Positions 34,184-42,502 are shown, counted from the stretch's first letter. The stretch: DNA of 64,000 nt from Rhodococcus coprophilus NBRC 100603 (GCF_001895045.1 NZ_BDAM01000007.1:310001-374000), one strand, 5' to 3'. Notes: generated from the sequence alone by a model not told the origin. Program-made: numbers and translations.

Positions 34184-34202
34184 GTAGGTGAGGCAAACCT
34201 AA
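34184..34202 (-). promoter_or_regulatory. IdeR iron box upstream of the DUF2470 gene
   Basis: On the minus strand the 19-mer begins TTAGGTTTGCCT and ends CACCTAC, matching the IdeR/DtxR consensus at 16 of 19 positions. It ends 16 bp before the ATG at 34167, with the GGAGGG ribosome-binding site in between, so it must overlap the -10 region or start point: a repressor position. It also lies 35 bp from the -10-like TAATCT of the divergent gene at 34250. Confidence 0.85.
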
Positions 34203-34249
34203 GTCACGGGGATCGTGGCCGCAAGAGCCCGGGGTCTAATCTGGGATCT

Positions 34250-34936
34250 GTGCCGATCCCCCTTCCTCTCGGAATGCCGCCCTCCCGCGACGAGCCGCGC
34301 GGACTGCTCGACGGGTTGCTGACCGGACGGTACGACTCGCCGGAGAGCGCCGAGGCCGCCGCCGGGCCGCTGCTCGGTGCCCCGATCGTCCCGGCCGGGA
34401 CGATCACGGCCCCACCGTCCCGCGACCTCGTCGTCGAACTCGACACGTCCGGACCTCGCCCCGAGCCGGCGGGCTGGCGACCGCTTCGCTACCAGATCGA
34501 CTGCTCGACCGACGACCTGTGCCACGTGCTGGAGTTCACCGCCCCCGCGCCGCTGATCGTGTACGCGGACGGACCCGACGAATCGCTCGCCGACACCGCA
34601 CGTGCCCTCACCGAGGCCGGGCATATTCCGGGTCTGCCCGCGGGACACGGGCGCGGTGCGGTCTCCGACTTTCTTGCCGTCCTCGCCCACGCCGACACCG
34701 GTTATGTCGCCCGCGCGACCGGTACCGCCGAGGTGGTGGCGTTGCTGTCCGCGACCGCGGCGTCCCTGAGCGGATTCGACATCCGGGAGGCACTCGCCTC
34801 GCCCGACGTGCCCCGGCTGCAACGGCTGATCCCGGAAGCGGCGGCTGCGCTGCGGGAGATCCTCCTGGCGATCGAAGTCGACGACCCCGACCGGGTCGGA
34901 CGTGAACTCGCCGAGCTGGGATTGTCACCCGGCTGA
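34250..34936 (+). CDS. Conserved hypothetical protein
   Basis: A 228-residue protein I do not recognise. The N-terminus is Pro-rich (PIPLPLGMPPSRDEPRG), the middle is a mixed alpha/beta region with LIVYADGPDESLADTARAL, and the end is helical with LREILLAIEVDD. No membrane segment or cofactor motif is visible. The GTG at 34250 has TAATCT (34237-34242) 7 nt upstream, arguing for a leaderless transcript; an ATG at 34274 is an alternative. It diverges from the iron-regulated DUF2470 gene, sharing a 82-bp gap with the IdeR box, and precedes pheA by 57 bp. Confidence 0.75.
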   Translation: MPIPLPLGMPPSRDEPRGLLDGLLTGRYDSPESAEAAAGPLLGAPIVPAGTITAPPSRDLVVELDTSGPRPEPAGWRPLRYQIDCSTDDLCHVLEFTAPAPLIVYADGPDESLADTARALTEAGHIPGLPAGHGRGAVSDFLAVLAHADTGYVARATGTAEVVALLSATAASLSGFDIREALASPDVPRLQRLIPEAAAALREILLAIEVDDPDRVGRELAELGLSPG

Positions 34937-34993
34937 ACGGCGGCGTCACCCGACACCGCGGAATGCGGACGCGAGTTGCGTAATCTCGTAGGC

Positions 34994-35902
34994 GTGCCAC
35001 GCATCGCCTATTTCGGTCCGTCGGGAACGTTCACGGAGATGGCCCTCGACCGTTTCGAGAACCTCGGCGCCTTCGACGCGCCCGTCGAGCGAGTCGTGGC
35101 AGCCAGCCCTCCTGCCGCGCTGGAACTGCTGCGCAACGGCGAGGTCGACGGTGCGGTCGTGCCGATCGAGAGTTCGGTGGAGGGGTCCGTCCCCCCGACG
35201 ATGGACGCACTCTCGCTGGGCGCGCGACTCCAGATCGTCGCGGAAACCGAACTCGACATCGCCTTCACGGTGGTCACCCGCCCCGGTGTCGCCCCAGAGG
35301 ACGTCGCGACCGTCGGCGCGTATCCCGTCGCGGCCGCCCAGGTGAGGAAGTGGATCGCCGACAACTTGCCCGCCGCGGAGATCGTCACGGCATCGTCCAA
35401 TGCCGGGGCCGCGGAGGACGTGGCATCCGGCAAGGTCGACGCCGGGGTTGCGACCGCGCTGGCCGGACAACGGCTCGGTCTCGCCGTCCTGGCGGACGGC
35501 GTCGCCGATTTCGCCGGTGCACGCACCCGGTTCGTGCTCGTCACCCGCCCGGGTCCGATCCCGGAGCGCACCGGGTGCGATCGCACGTCGGTGATCCTGC
35601 AACTTCCGAACGTCCCGGGTTCGCTGGTACGGGCCATGACGGAACTCGCGACCCGAGGCATCGACCTCACCCGCATCGAATCCCGTCCCACCCGCAAGGA
35701 TTACGGGACCTACTTCTTCCATCTGGACTGGGTGGGCCATATCGACGACCCGCTCGTCGCGGAGGCACTCAAGGCTCTGCACCGTTTCGCGCAGGTACGC
35801 TTCCTCGGTTCGTGGGCGGCAGTGTCCGAGCACGGGGTACCGCCCGTCTCCGACGACGACGACGCGCAGTGGCTGGAAAGACTGCGCTGCGGAGAGGAGT
35901 AG
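34994..35902 (+). CDS. pheA: Prephenate dehydratase
   Basis: A 302-residue monofunctional prephenate dehydratase that makes phenylpyruvate for phenylalanine synthesis. It begins with RIAYFGPSGTFTE, has VPIESSVEGSVPPT and the catalytic Thr-Arg-Phe in ARTRFVLV. The C-terminal ACT domain carries the Phe-sensing ESRPTR motif and a GTYFFHLDWVGH strand, so feedback inhibition is expected. The GTG at 34994 has TAATCT (34981-34986) 7 nt before it, a leaderless arrangement. The phosphatase gene follows after 2 bp, with its ribosome-binding site inside the end of pheA. Confidence 0.95.
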   Translation: MPRIAYFGPSGTFTEMALDRFENLGAFDAPVERVVAASPPAALELLRNGEVDGAVVPIESSVEGSVPPTMDALSLGARLQIVAETELDIAFTVVTRPGVAPEDVATVGAYPVAAAQVRKWIADNLPAAEIVTASSNAGAAEDVASGKVDAGVATALAGQRLGLAVLADGVADFAGARTRFVLVTRPGPIPERTGCDRTSVILQLPNVPGSLVRAMTELATRGIDLTRIESRPTRKDYGTYFFHLDWVGHIDDPLVAEALKALHRFAQVRFLGSWAAVSEHGVPPVSDDDDAQWLERLRCGEE

Positions 35903-35904
35903 CC

Positions 35905-36567
35905 GTGAGCGGCAAACTGATACTGGCCCGGCACGGGCAGACGGTGGCGAACGTCGCACGTCGCCTCGACACCAAACTGCCCGGGGCGGAACTGACCGAC
36001 CTCGGGATCGAACAGGCGCGGACCCTCGGACGTAACCTCGTCGACCGCGGTCCCTCGCTTCTCGTGGCGTCGCGGGCGATACGTGCGCGGCAGACCGCGG
36101 AGCAGGTCGCGCCCGCAGTCGGGCTCGCGACCGAGGTCCGCGACGGAGTCCACGAGGTGCAGGCCGGCGAACTCGAGGACCGCAGCGACGAGGAGTCGCA
36201 CCGACTGTTCATGAAGGTCTACGAGGAATGGCACAGCGGTGACCTGCGCACTCGGGTGCCCGGCGGGGAATCCGCGCTCGACGTGCTCGATCGGTTCGTG
36301 CCGGTGGTCGAGTCGTTGCGCGCCGATCATCTCGATGCGGGGTCCGGGGATGTGGTGGTCGTCAGTCACGGCGCCGCGATCCGGCTCGTCGCGGCGTACC
36401 TCGGCAAGGTCCCGGGCGGGTTCGCCACCGGCAACCATCTGGCGAACACCGAGACCGTGGAACTCGTGCCGGTGCCCGGTGGTGGCTGGGAGTGCGTGCG
36501 ATGGGGCTCGTTCACCGGCCCGTTCCACGACACCCACCGCGCCGGGGCCGACGACCCGATGGGCTGA
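35905..36567 (+). CDS. Histidine phosphatase (phosphoglycerate mutase-like) family protein
   Basis: A 220-residue member of the histidine phosphatase superfamily. The catalytic motif LARHGQT is at the N-terminus, with the later VSHGAAIR His and an Arg in ASRAIRARQTAEQ completing the pocket. Whether it is a mutase or a phosphatase is not clear; the M. tuberculosis neighbour of pheA (Rv3837c) is of the same type. The GTG start follows GGAGAGGAG, 2 bp after the pheA stop, so the two genes form an operon conserved across the order. Confidence 0.9.
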   Translation: MSGKLILARHGQTVANVARRLDTKLPGAELTDLGIEQARTLGRNLVDRGPSLLVASRAIRARQTAEQVAPAVGLATEVRDGVHEVQAGELEDRSDEESHRLFMKVYEEWHSGDLRTRVPGGESALDVLDRFVPVVESLRADHLDAGSGDVVVVSHGAAIRLVAAYLGKVPGGFATGNHLANTETVELVPVPGGGWECVRWGSFTGPFHDTHRAGADDPMG

Positions 36568-36700
36568 GATCGCGTAGATCCGCCCGAATCCCCGCTGTTC
36601 GTGTCCGCCCTCCCCGTGCTTCCGGTGATGGTGCCGCGCGGCGGTGTCGCTCGTTCGCGGCCGAAACCGGCAGGTATCGTCGAGCCGTCCGGATGAAGTA

Positions 36701-36712
36701 ACGATCGGTAGG
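36701..36712. promoter_or_regulatory. CGATCG-centred dyad upstream of tetR (first copy)
   Basis: The 12-mer ACGATCGGTAGG is centred on CGATCG, flanked by TA on both sides at one-base distance (TAaCGATCGgTA). It lies 14-25 bp before the ATG of the TetR gene. The same pattern, including 11 identical bases CGATCGrTAGG, recurs at 38360-38370 upstream of the thiolase gene. It is the likely operator of one or both TetR proteins of the cluster. Confidence 0.5.
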
Positions 36713-36725
36713 TTGGGTGCGGTAC

Positions 36726-37400
36726 ATGGATGGTTCCACCGACGATGCCGTCGACCGGCTCGAGGGCCGTCGTGTCGAGCCGGACGGGGAGAGCGCCCAC
36801 GCCGATTGGCGGACGCTGCAGCCGCTGGACCTGAGCCCGATCCTGTCGGCAGCACTCGACGCGTTCTACGAGACGGGCTTCCACGGGACATCCGTGCGGG
36901 AGATCGCGCGGCGTGTCGGGGTCACGGTGCCGGCTCTGTACTACCACCACGAGAACAAAGAAGGACTCCTCATCGCGCTGCTCGAACTTTCGACCAGCGA
37001 TGTGCTCTCGCGAGCGCACGCCGCCGCCGCCGAGGGTGCCGGTGATCCGGTGCGCCGACTGGCCAACGTGATCGAGGCGATCGTGTTGCGGATGACGATG
37101 CGTTCGGCGCTCGCCGCACTCGAGGGTGAGGCTCGTTATCTCAGCCCCGAGAACCGTCAGCGGTATCGGGCGGTTCGCAAGGGCATCGAGCAGCTGGTGC
37201 GCGAGATCGTCGAGGAGGGCTCGGCGACGGGCGATTTCGAAGTCGACGACCCGGCCGAGACCACCCGGGCGCTGCTCGGCATGTGCCAATCGATCCCCCG
37301 CTGGTACCACGCGGAAGGCACGCTGAGCCCCGAAGCGGTCGCGGAGAAGTATGTGGCGATCGCGCTCAAGACGGTGGGTGCCCGGCGCGCCCCGCTCTGA
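36726..37400 (+). CDS. TetR-family regulator of the acyl-CoA catabolic cluster
   Basis: A 224-residue regulator. The helix-turn-helix spans about residues 45-90 with REIARRVGVTVPALYYHHENKE. The C-terminal domain, including RTM-RSALAALEGEARYLSPENRQRYRAVRK read in two blocks, is closely related to the second TetR at 40527, so the two arose by duplication. Such TetR proteins in actinobacteria sense acyl-CoA or steroid-type intermediates. The ATG at 36726 is preferred; a GTG at 36717 is the alternative. It converges with the crotonase gene. A CGATCG-centred dyad lies just upstream, suggesting autoregulation. Confidence 0.88.
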   Translation: MDGSTDDAVDRLEGRRVEPDGESAHADWRTLQPLDLSPILSAALDAFYETGFHGTSVREIARRVGVTVPALYYHHENKEGLLIALLELSTSDVLSRAHAAAAEGAGDPVRRLANVIEAIVLRMTMRSALAALEGEARYLSPENRQRYRAVRKGIEQLVREIVEEGSATGDFEVDDPAETTRALLGMCQSIPRWYHAEGTLSPEAVAEKYVAIALKTVGARRAPL

Positions 37401-37406
37401 CGGGCC

Positions 37407-37454
37407 GCGCTAGCGCCGGAACTCGGCGGTGCGCTAGCGCCGGAACTCGGCGGT
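37407..37454. repeat. Perfect 24-bp tandem duplication over the crotonase stop codon
   Basis: The 24-mer starting GCGCTAGCGCCGGAACTCGG is present twice without a gap (37407-37430, 37431-37454), followed by a further 4 matching bases. The right-hand copy encodes the last residues and stop of the crotonase gene; the left copy is a non-coding duplicate of the same end. Perfect identity implies a recent slippage or short duplication. Confidence 0.9.
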
Positions 37455-38213
37455 GCGCTTCTCCTGGAACGCGGCTACGCCTTCGGCGAAGTCCGCGCCG
37501 GCGAGAAGATCGAGCTGACCTGCACGTTCACGGCCGAACGCGCTACCGAGCTCGGTGAGCGTGGCAGCGTTGATCGCCTCCTTGGTCGACGCCAGCGCAG
37601 CCGACGGCCCGGCCGCGAGCCGCGTGAGCAGTTCGCCGACGGCGTCGTCGAAACCGTCGTCGGGATAGACGTCGGCGATCAGGCCGGATGCGAGCGCTTC
37701 CCGTGCGGGAAGCCGTTCGGCCAGCATCGCCATCCGCATGGCGCGGGCCCGGCCGATGGACGCCGCGACGAGCGCCGTGGCACCACCGTCCGGCATCAGG
37801 CCGATCCTCGTGAACGCGAGGAGGAAGTACGCGGATTCCTTCGCGACCGTGAGGTCGCAGGCGAGCGCGAGCGACACACCGACTCCTGCGGTGACACCGT
37901 TGACCGCACCGACGACCGGTCGCGGAAAGTCCCGGATGGTCGCGGTGACCCGGTTCGCGGCGTCGATGGTGTCGGGCGCGGGGGGAGCGCTCAGGTCGCG
38001 TCCGGAGATGTCGGCACCCGAGCAGAACGCCCGTCCGCTGCCAGTGAGGACCGCGGCGCGCACGGTGGGGTCGTCGGCGCACTTGTCGAATGCCTCGGCC
38101 ACGGCAGTCAGGGTGGCGGTTCCGACCGCGTTCAGGCGGGCGGGCCGGTCGATCGTCACGTGCAGGATGCCGTCGTCGATCCTCGATTCGACGCCCGGTG
38201 CTTCGGTGGTCAT
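37434..38213 (-). CDS. Enoyl-CoA hydratase/isomerase family protein, PaaG-like
   Basis: A 259-residue crotonase-fold protein. The oxyanion-hole segments are FCSGADIS and GVTAGVGVSLALACD. At the positions of the two catalytic Glu residues of classical enoyl-CoA hydratase it has Ser (GVSLAL) and Phe (LLAFTRIG), but it keeps the Asp of GLMPDGG, the residue used by PaaG-type epoxyphenylacetyl-CoA isomerases, whose FVKIGLVPD context it resembles. It is therefore more likely an isomerase than a hydratase. The ATG follows GAGGAG. It is divergent from the thiolase and convergent with the first TetR gene. Confidence 0.9.
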   Translation of the reverse strand: MTTEAPGVESRIDDGILHVTIDRPARLNAVGTATLTAVAEAFDKCADDPTVRAAVLTGSGRAFCSGADISGRDLSAPPAPDTIDAANRVTATIRDFPRPVVGAVNGVTAGVGVSLALACDLTVAKESAYFLLAFTRIGLMPDGGATALVAASIGRARAMRMAMLAERLPAREALASGLIADVYPDDGFDDAVGELLTRLAAGPSAALASTKEAINAATLTELGSAFGRERAGQLDLLAGADFAEGVAAFQEKRTAEFRR

Positions 38214-38333
38214 GTGGTTCTCCTCGAGTCGTGGTCCGGTGGCCGAGCGGAGAGTTCACGCGACAGAAGATCGCTGGACCATCCCTATCAGACCTACTTA
38301 TCGTGCGCTAGCTACAGAGATTCGTTGACCGAG

Positions 38334-38370
38334 CGCTAAGTACGTGATAGACATCTTAGCGATCGATAGG
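38334..38370. promoter_or_regulatory. Operator region between crotonase and thiolase genes
   Basis: Two overlapping signals are present. A perfect 7-bp inverted repeat CGCTAAG (38334-38340) and CTTAGCG (38355-38361) has a 14-bp spacer. Its right arm overlaps a 16-bp near-palindrome (38355-38370) centred on CGATCG with TA on each side, the same pattern as upstream of the first TetR gene. The interval is AT-rich and holds both divergent promoters. Confidence 0.6.
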
Positions 38371-38462
38371 TACACACGTGGGGCGAAGCCGTCGGGCGTG
38401 CCGCACTCCGCACTCCGCAGTCTCGGCCCGGACCTGCATCGTTTCCGATCGGAAGGAACGTC

Positions 38463-39656
38463 ATGGCAAACGCCGTCATCGTCGATGTGGTCCGTACCGC
38501 CGTCGGCAAAGGCAAGCCCGGTGGTGCGCTGTCCGGCACCCATCCCGTCGAACTCCTCGCACACGTCCTGCGTTCGCTCGTCGAGCGCAACGACCTCGAT
38601 CCCGCCCTCGTCGACGACGTCATCGGCGGTTGCGTGCAGCAGGTCGGGGAGCAGGCACTCAACATTTCGCGGTCGGCGCTGCTGTCGGCCGGATTCCCCG
38701 ACTCGGTGCCCGCCACCACCATCGATCGGCAGTGCGGATCGAGCCAGCAGGCCGCGCACTTCGCCGCACAGGGTGTCATCGCAGGCGCATACGACATCGT
38801 CATCGCGTGCGGCGTGGAGTCGATGAGCCGCATCCCGATGGGCACATCCTCGATCGGCCAGGACTCGTTCGGCCCCGGTGTCGCCGCGCGATATCCCGAA
38901 GGTCTTGTCAACCAAGGTATTTCGGCGGAACTCATCGCCGCGAAGTGGGGTTTCGACCGTGACGCCGTCGACTCCTACTCCGCGCGTTCACACCAGCGCG
39001 CCGCCGCCGCTGCCGCTGCCGGCAACTTCGACCGGGAGATCGCCCCGATCACCGTCACGAACGCCGACGGCGAGAAGATCGTCCACACCGTGGACGAGAC
39101 GGTCCGCGCCTCGACCACCGTCGACGGTCTCGCCGGGCTGCGTCCGTCTTTTCACACCGACGGCTACGCCGCCCGATTCCCCGAAGCCCAGTGGGTCATC
39201 ACCCCCGGCAACTCGTCGCCGTTCACCGACGGTGCGTCGGCCGTCCTCATCATGAGCGAGGAAGCCGCGAACAAGCTGGGCCTGACCCCGCGAGCACGGT
39301 TCCACTCGTTCGCCGTCGCCGCCGACGACCCGCTCTACATGCTCACCGCACCCATTCCCGCCACGCACAAGGTGCTCGCCAAGTCGGGACTCTCCGTCGA
39401 CGACATCGACTCGTACGAGGTCAACGAGGCATTCGCTCCCGTCCCCCTGATGTGGGCCGACGAGTTCGATGCCGACCAGGAGAAGCTGAACCGGTGGGGC
39501 GGCGCGATCGCCCTCGGCCACGCACTCGGATCGTCGGGCACCCGCCTGCTCACCACGCTGGTGAGCACCCTCGAGGCCACCGGCGGCCGCTACGGATTGC
39601 AGACCATGTGCGAAGGCGCGGGAATGGCGAACGCCACCGTCATCGAACGTCTCTGA
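38463..39656 (+). CDS. Acetyl-CoA acyltransferase (thiolase)
   Basis: A 397-residue degradative thiolase. The nucleophile Cys is in [10 protein letters not shown], the NEAFAPV motif holds the active-site His environment, [14 protein letters not shown] gives the second His, and the general-base Cys is in [12 protein letters not shown], a variant of the usual C-x-G-G-G. It should cleave a 3-ketoacyl-CoA with CoA. It is the first of a same-strand set with an HSD10-like dehydrogenase, which would make its substrate, and a TetR regulator. Closest in style to FadA-type thiolases acting on branched or cyclic acyl-CoAs, but the substrate is not identifiable. Confidence 0.92.
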   Translation: MANAVIVDVVRTAVGKGKPGGALSGTHPVELLAHVLRSLVERNDLDPALVDDVIGGCVQQVGEQALNISRSALLSAGFPDSVPATTIDRQCGSSQQAAHFAAQGVIAGAYDIVIACGVESMSRIPMGTSSIGQDSFGPGVAARYPEGLVNQGISAELIAAKWGFDRDAVDSYSARSHQRAAAAAAAGNFDREIAPITVTNADGEKIVHTVDETVRASTTVDGLAGLRPSFHTDGYAARFPEAQWVITPGNSSPFTDGASAVLIMSEEAANKLGLTPRARFHSFAVAADDPLYMLTAPIPATHKVLAKSGLSVDDIDSYEVNEAFAPVPLMWADEFDADQEKLNRWGGAIALGHALGSSGTRLLTTLVSTLEATGGRYGLQTMCEGAGMANATVIERL

Positions 39657-39703
39657 CCCGTACCGAAATTCACGGTCCGATCACCTACAGCGAAAGGTTC
39701 TTC

Positions 39704-40465
39704 ATGATCGTCAACGACAGCGTCGCCGTCGTCACCGGTGGTGCCTCCGGCCTCGGCCTCGCCACCGTCAAGGCTCTGCTCGCCGACGGAGCGCAGGTCG
39801 TGATCATCGACCTGCCCTCCTCCAACGGCGAGACCATCGCCAAGGAACTCGGCGACCGAGTCCGCTTCGCCGCGGCCGACGTCACCGACGAGGCCGCGGT
39901 CACCGAGGCGCTCGATCTCGCCGAGTCCCTTGGCCCGCTGCGCGTCGCCGTGAACTGCGCCGGTATCGGCAACGCCGTCAAGACCGTGAGCAAGAAGGGC
40001 GCATTCCCGCTCGACGCGTTCAAGAAGGTCGTCGAGGTCAATCTCTTCGGCACATTCAACGTCATCCGCCTCGCCGCCGAGCGGATCGCGAAGACCGAGC
40101 CGGTCGACGGCGAGCGGGGCGTCATCATCAACACCGCCTCCGTTGCGGCCTTCGACGGGCAGATCGGTCAGGCCGCGTACTCGGCGTCGAAGGGCGGTGT
40201 CGTCGGTATGACCCTGCCGATCGCCCGCGACCTCGCCTCGCTCCTGATCCGCGTCGTCACCATCGCACCCGGCCTGTTCAAGACGCCGCTGCTCGGTTCG
40301 CTGCCGGAAGAGGCCCAGGCCTCCCTCGGCCAGCAGGTTCCGCACCCCGCGCGTCTCGGTGATCCGTCCGAGTACGGCGCGCTGGCCGCGCACATCGTGT
40401 CCAACCCGATGCTCAACGGCGAGGTCATCCGCCTCGACGGTGCCATCCGCATGGCCCCGCGCTGA
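39704..40465 (+). CDS. 3-hydroxyacyl-CoA dehydrogenase, SDR type (HSD10-like)
   Basis: A 253-residue short-chain dehydrogenase with [15 protein letters not shown], the Ser of NTASVAAF and [15 protein letters not shown] and the C-terminal GAIRMAPR mark the HSD17B10-like 3-hydroxyacyl-CoA dehydrogenase group. The ATG follows GAAAGG. It lies 47 bp after the thiolase and 61 bp before the second TetR gene, so the three are probably one operon catalysing the last two steps of a beta-oxidation round. It is strongly similar to the SDR at 14690-15457. Confidence 0.92.
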   Translation: MIVNDSVAVVTGGASGLGLATVKALLADGAQVVIIDLPSSNGETIAKELGDRVRFAAADVTDEAAVTEALDLAESLGPLRVAVNCAGIGNAVKTVSKKGAFPLDAFKKVVEVNLFGTFNVIRLAAERIAKTEPVDGERGVIINTASVAAFDGQIGQAAYSASKGGVVGMTLPIARDLASLLIRVVTIAPGLFKTPLLGSLPEEAQASLGQQVPHPARLGDPSEYGALAAHIVSNPMLNGEVIRLDGAIRMAPR

Positions 40466-40526
40466 ATCCAGCGGAAGAACTCACCGGCTGCTCTGCGGCC
40501 GGGGCGACGTGACGGGAGGGGGGTCG

Positions 40527-41195
40527 ATGGCCGCGACATCCGGGGCGCTCGGCTCTGCGGAGCGGACGGCACCTCAGTTCGTGAGCTGGCGGGAGTTCGG
40601 CCTGCTCGAACTCGACCCCATCCTCACCCACGCGTTGGACGCGTTCAGCGAGAACGGTTTCCACGGCGCGACCGTCCGCGACCTCGCCGGCAGGGTCGGC
40701 GTGACCGTACCGGCGCTGTACTACCACTACGAGAGCAAGGAAGCCGTTCTCGTCACCCTGCTCGACGCCGCGGTCAACGACCTCGTCGACCGCGTCACCG
40801 CCGCAGTCGCGGACGGCCGCGACGATGTGGTCGCCCGATTCGCCAACGCCGTCGACGCGCTCGTACTCGACATGACGCACCGGGCCAAGCGATCGGCGCT
40901 CGATTCCGAGGTGCGGCACATTTCGCCCGACAATCGGCGGGCATATGCCGCGACCCGCAAACGCCTCGAAACGATCATGCTGGGCCTGGTGCGGGGCGGC
41001 GTGGATTCGCGGGTGTTCGACGTCGACGACATCGAGGAGACGGTGCGGGCACTTCTCGGCATGTGTCGGTCCGTCGCCCGCTGGTACCGACTCGACGGCC
41101 CGCTCACGCCGGACGAGGTAGCCCGCCGCTACACCGTGATCGCACTGCGCATCGTGGGATACGCCCCTGACACTCCGGGAGACGAAGGCAGATGA
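40527..41195 (+). CDS. TetR-family regulator, paralogue of the one at 36726
   Basis: A 222-residue regulator with the helix-turn-helix RDLAGRVGVTVPALYYHYESKE. It matches the first TetR of the cluster along its whole length, including HISPDNRRAYAATRK against YLSPENRQRYRAVRK and ALLGMCRSVARWY against ALLGMCQSIPRWY. The ATG at 40527 follows a strong GGGAGGGGGG site. It is the third gene of the thiolase operon, so it would be co-induced with its likely targets. Two similar repressors flanking one operon suggests response to two related ligands or a heterodimer; neither can be shown here. Confidence 0.9.
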   Translation: MAATSGALGSAERTAPQFVSWREFGLLELDPILTHALDAFSENGFHGATVRDLAGRVGVTVPALYYHYESKEAVLVTLLDAAVNDLVDRVTAAVADGRDDVVARFANAVDALVLDMTHRAKRSALDSEVRHISPDNRRAYAATRKRLETIMLGLVRGGVDSRVFDVDDIEETVRALLGMCRSVARWYRLDGPLTPDEVARRYTVIALRIVGYAPDTPGDEGR

Positions 41196-41301
41196 CGCGC
41201 ACTTTGTTCGACGCCGATCACGAGGCTCGGCGTTCCCGAGGAGTGCGGCGGGTCGGGCGTCATGGCCGGGTTCGCGTAATCCATAACGGGGGAGGATCTC
41301 C

Positions 41302-42060
41302 ATGTTCGATCTGACAGGTAGGCGTGCGCTGGTGACCGGTGGGTCTGCCGGGCTCGGTCTCGGTATGGCGCGGGGTCTCGCGCGTGCCGGGGCCGACATC
41401 GCACTCTGGGGACGCGACTCAGTCAAACTCGCGCGGGCAGCCGACGAACTGGGCGGCCTCGGCGGCCGGGTCACGACCCGCTCGGTCGACGTGTCCGACG
41501 AGCAAGCCGTGACGGACGGGGTCGCGGCAACCGTCGACGAACTCGGTGGACTGGACACGGTGATCGTGAACGCGGGAATCGGTGCGGGTCTGCAGAAGTT
41601 TCACGAGTCTTCGACGGAGCAGTACCGGAAGGTCATGGCTACCAATGCCGAGGGGGCGTACTTCACCCTGCGTGAGACGTCGAAGGTGCTGGTGGGTCAG
41701 GGGACCGGAGGGTCGATCATCGTGACGTCCAGCCTCGGGGCGTTGCAGGGTGCCGGACGCAACCAGGCGTACGGCGCGAGCAAGGCCGCGGTGCTCGCAC
41801 TCGCCAACGGGTGCGCCGTCGAACTCGCGCGCTACGGGATCCGGGTCAACAGTGTGCTTCCGGGCTGGATCGCGACCGACATGACCGGGCCCCTGCAGGA
41901 ATCGGACGTGTTCAACAGCAACGTCATCGCCCGCGTGCCGCTCGGGCGCTGGGGGCGGCCGGAGGATTTCGAGGGAATCGCCGTGTATCTCGCGAGCGAC
42001 GCCTCCTCGTTCCAGACCGGAAGCGCCACGGTGATCGACGGCGGTTACAGCATGTTCTGA
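41302..42060 (+). CDS. SDR-family oxidoreductase
   Basis: A 252-residue classical short-chain dehydrogenase of the FabG-like type. Cofactor motif TGGSAGLG; active-site Ser in VTSSLGAL, YGASKAA for Tyr and Lys; the usual C-terminal SGSATV-like ending appears as QTGSATVIDGGYS. The ATG follows GGAGG with good spacing. It lies 106 bp after the second TetR gene on the same strand and may be part of the catabolic cluster, although it is not of the HSD10 group. Substrate unknown; 3-oxoacyl or hydroxy-sugar/steroid activities are all possible. Confidence 0.9.
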   Translation: MFDLTGRRALVTGGSAGLGLGMARGLARAGADIALWGRDSVKLARAADELGGLGGRVTTRSVDVSDEQAVTDGVAATVDELGGLDTVIVNAGIGAGLQKFHESSTEQYRKVMATNAEGAYFTLRETSKVLVGQGTGGSIIVTSSLGALQGAGRNQAYGASKAAVLALANGCAVELARYGIRVNSVLPGWIATDMTGPLQESDVFNSNVIARVPLGRWGRPEDFEGIAVYLASDASSFQTGSATVIDGGYSMF

Positions 42061-42100
42061 TCCGCGGCCGTCGGCTGTGCCGGAGACTACGGTGAGGCGC

Positions 42101-42502
42101 ATGGACGTCCGCCGGCGCGTCACCGAAGCCCGGGTGGCCCGCCTGGCCACCGCAGACGAGTCCGGAGAACCCCACCTGATCCCGATCGTGTTCGCCCTCG
42201 ACGGCGATGCGATCCACACCTGTGTCGACGACAAGCCGAAGACCACCCGGCGGCTACGTCGCCTCACAGACATCGCAGCGAACCCCCGCGTGAGTGTGCT
42301 GGTCGACCACTACAGCGACGATTGGTCGCAGCTGTGGTGGATCCGGGTCGACGGCTTCGCCACGGTCCACGCGGCGGACACCGATGCGGGCGTCACCGGC
42401 CTCGATGCGCTGGCACGCAAATACCCGCAGTACCAGTCGAAACGACCACCGGGACCGGTGATCACCATCGCCGGGCTGCGCTGGCGAGCATGGTCGGCGT
42501 GA
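42101..42502 (+). CDS. PPOX-class F420-dependent oxidoreductase (TIGR03668 type)
   Basis: A 133-residue split-barrel flavin/deazaflavin protein. It starts with EARVARLATADESGEPHLIPIVF, read in two blocks, has KPKTTRRLRRLTDIAANPRVSVL and a C-terminal ITIAGLRWRAW, the pattern of the TIGR03668 group predicted to use coenzyme F420. The ATG at 42101 has TACGGT (42088-42093) 7 nt upstream, suggesting a leaderless transcript. Together with the LLM oxidoreductase at 21869 it implies that the organism makes F420. Substrate unknown. Confidence 0.85.
   Translation: MDVRRRVTEARVARLATADESGEPHLIPIVFALDGDAIHTCVDDKPKTTRRLRRLTDIAANPRVSVLVDHYSDDWSQLWWIRVDGFATVHAADTDAGVTGLDALARKYPQYQSKRPPGPVITIAGLRWRAWSA

Noticed and set aside
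38334-38361. The CGCTAAG/CTTAGCG repeat as a terminator
   Set aside because: It lies between divergent promoters, not after a gene, has a 14-bp spacer and no T-run. An operator is a better reading.
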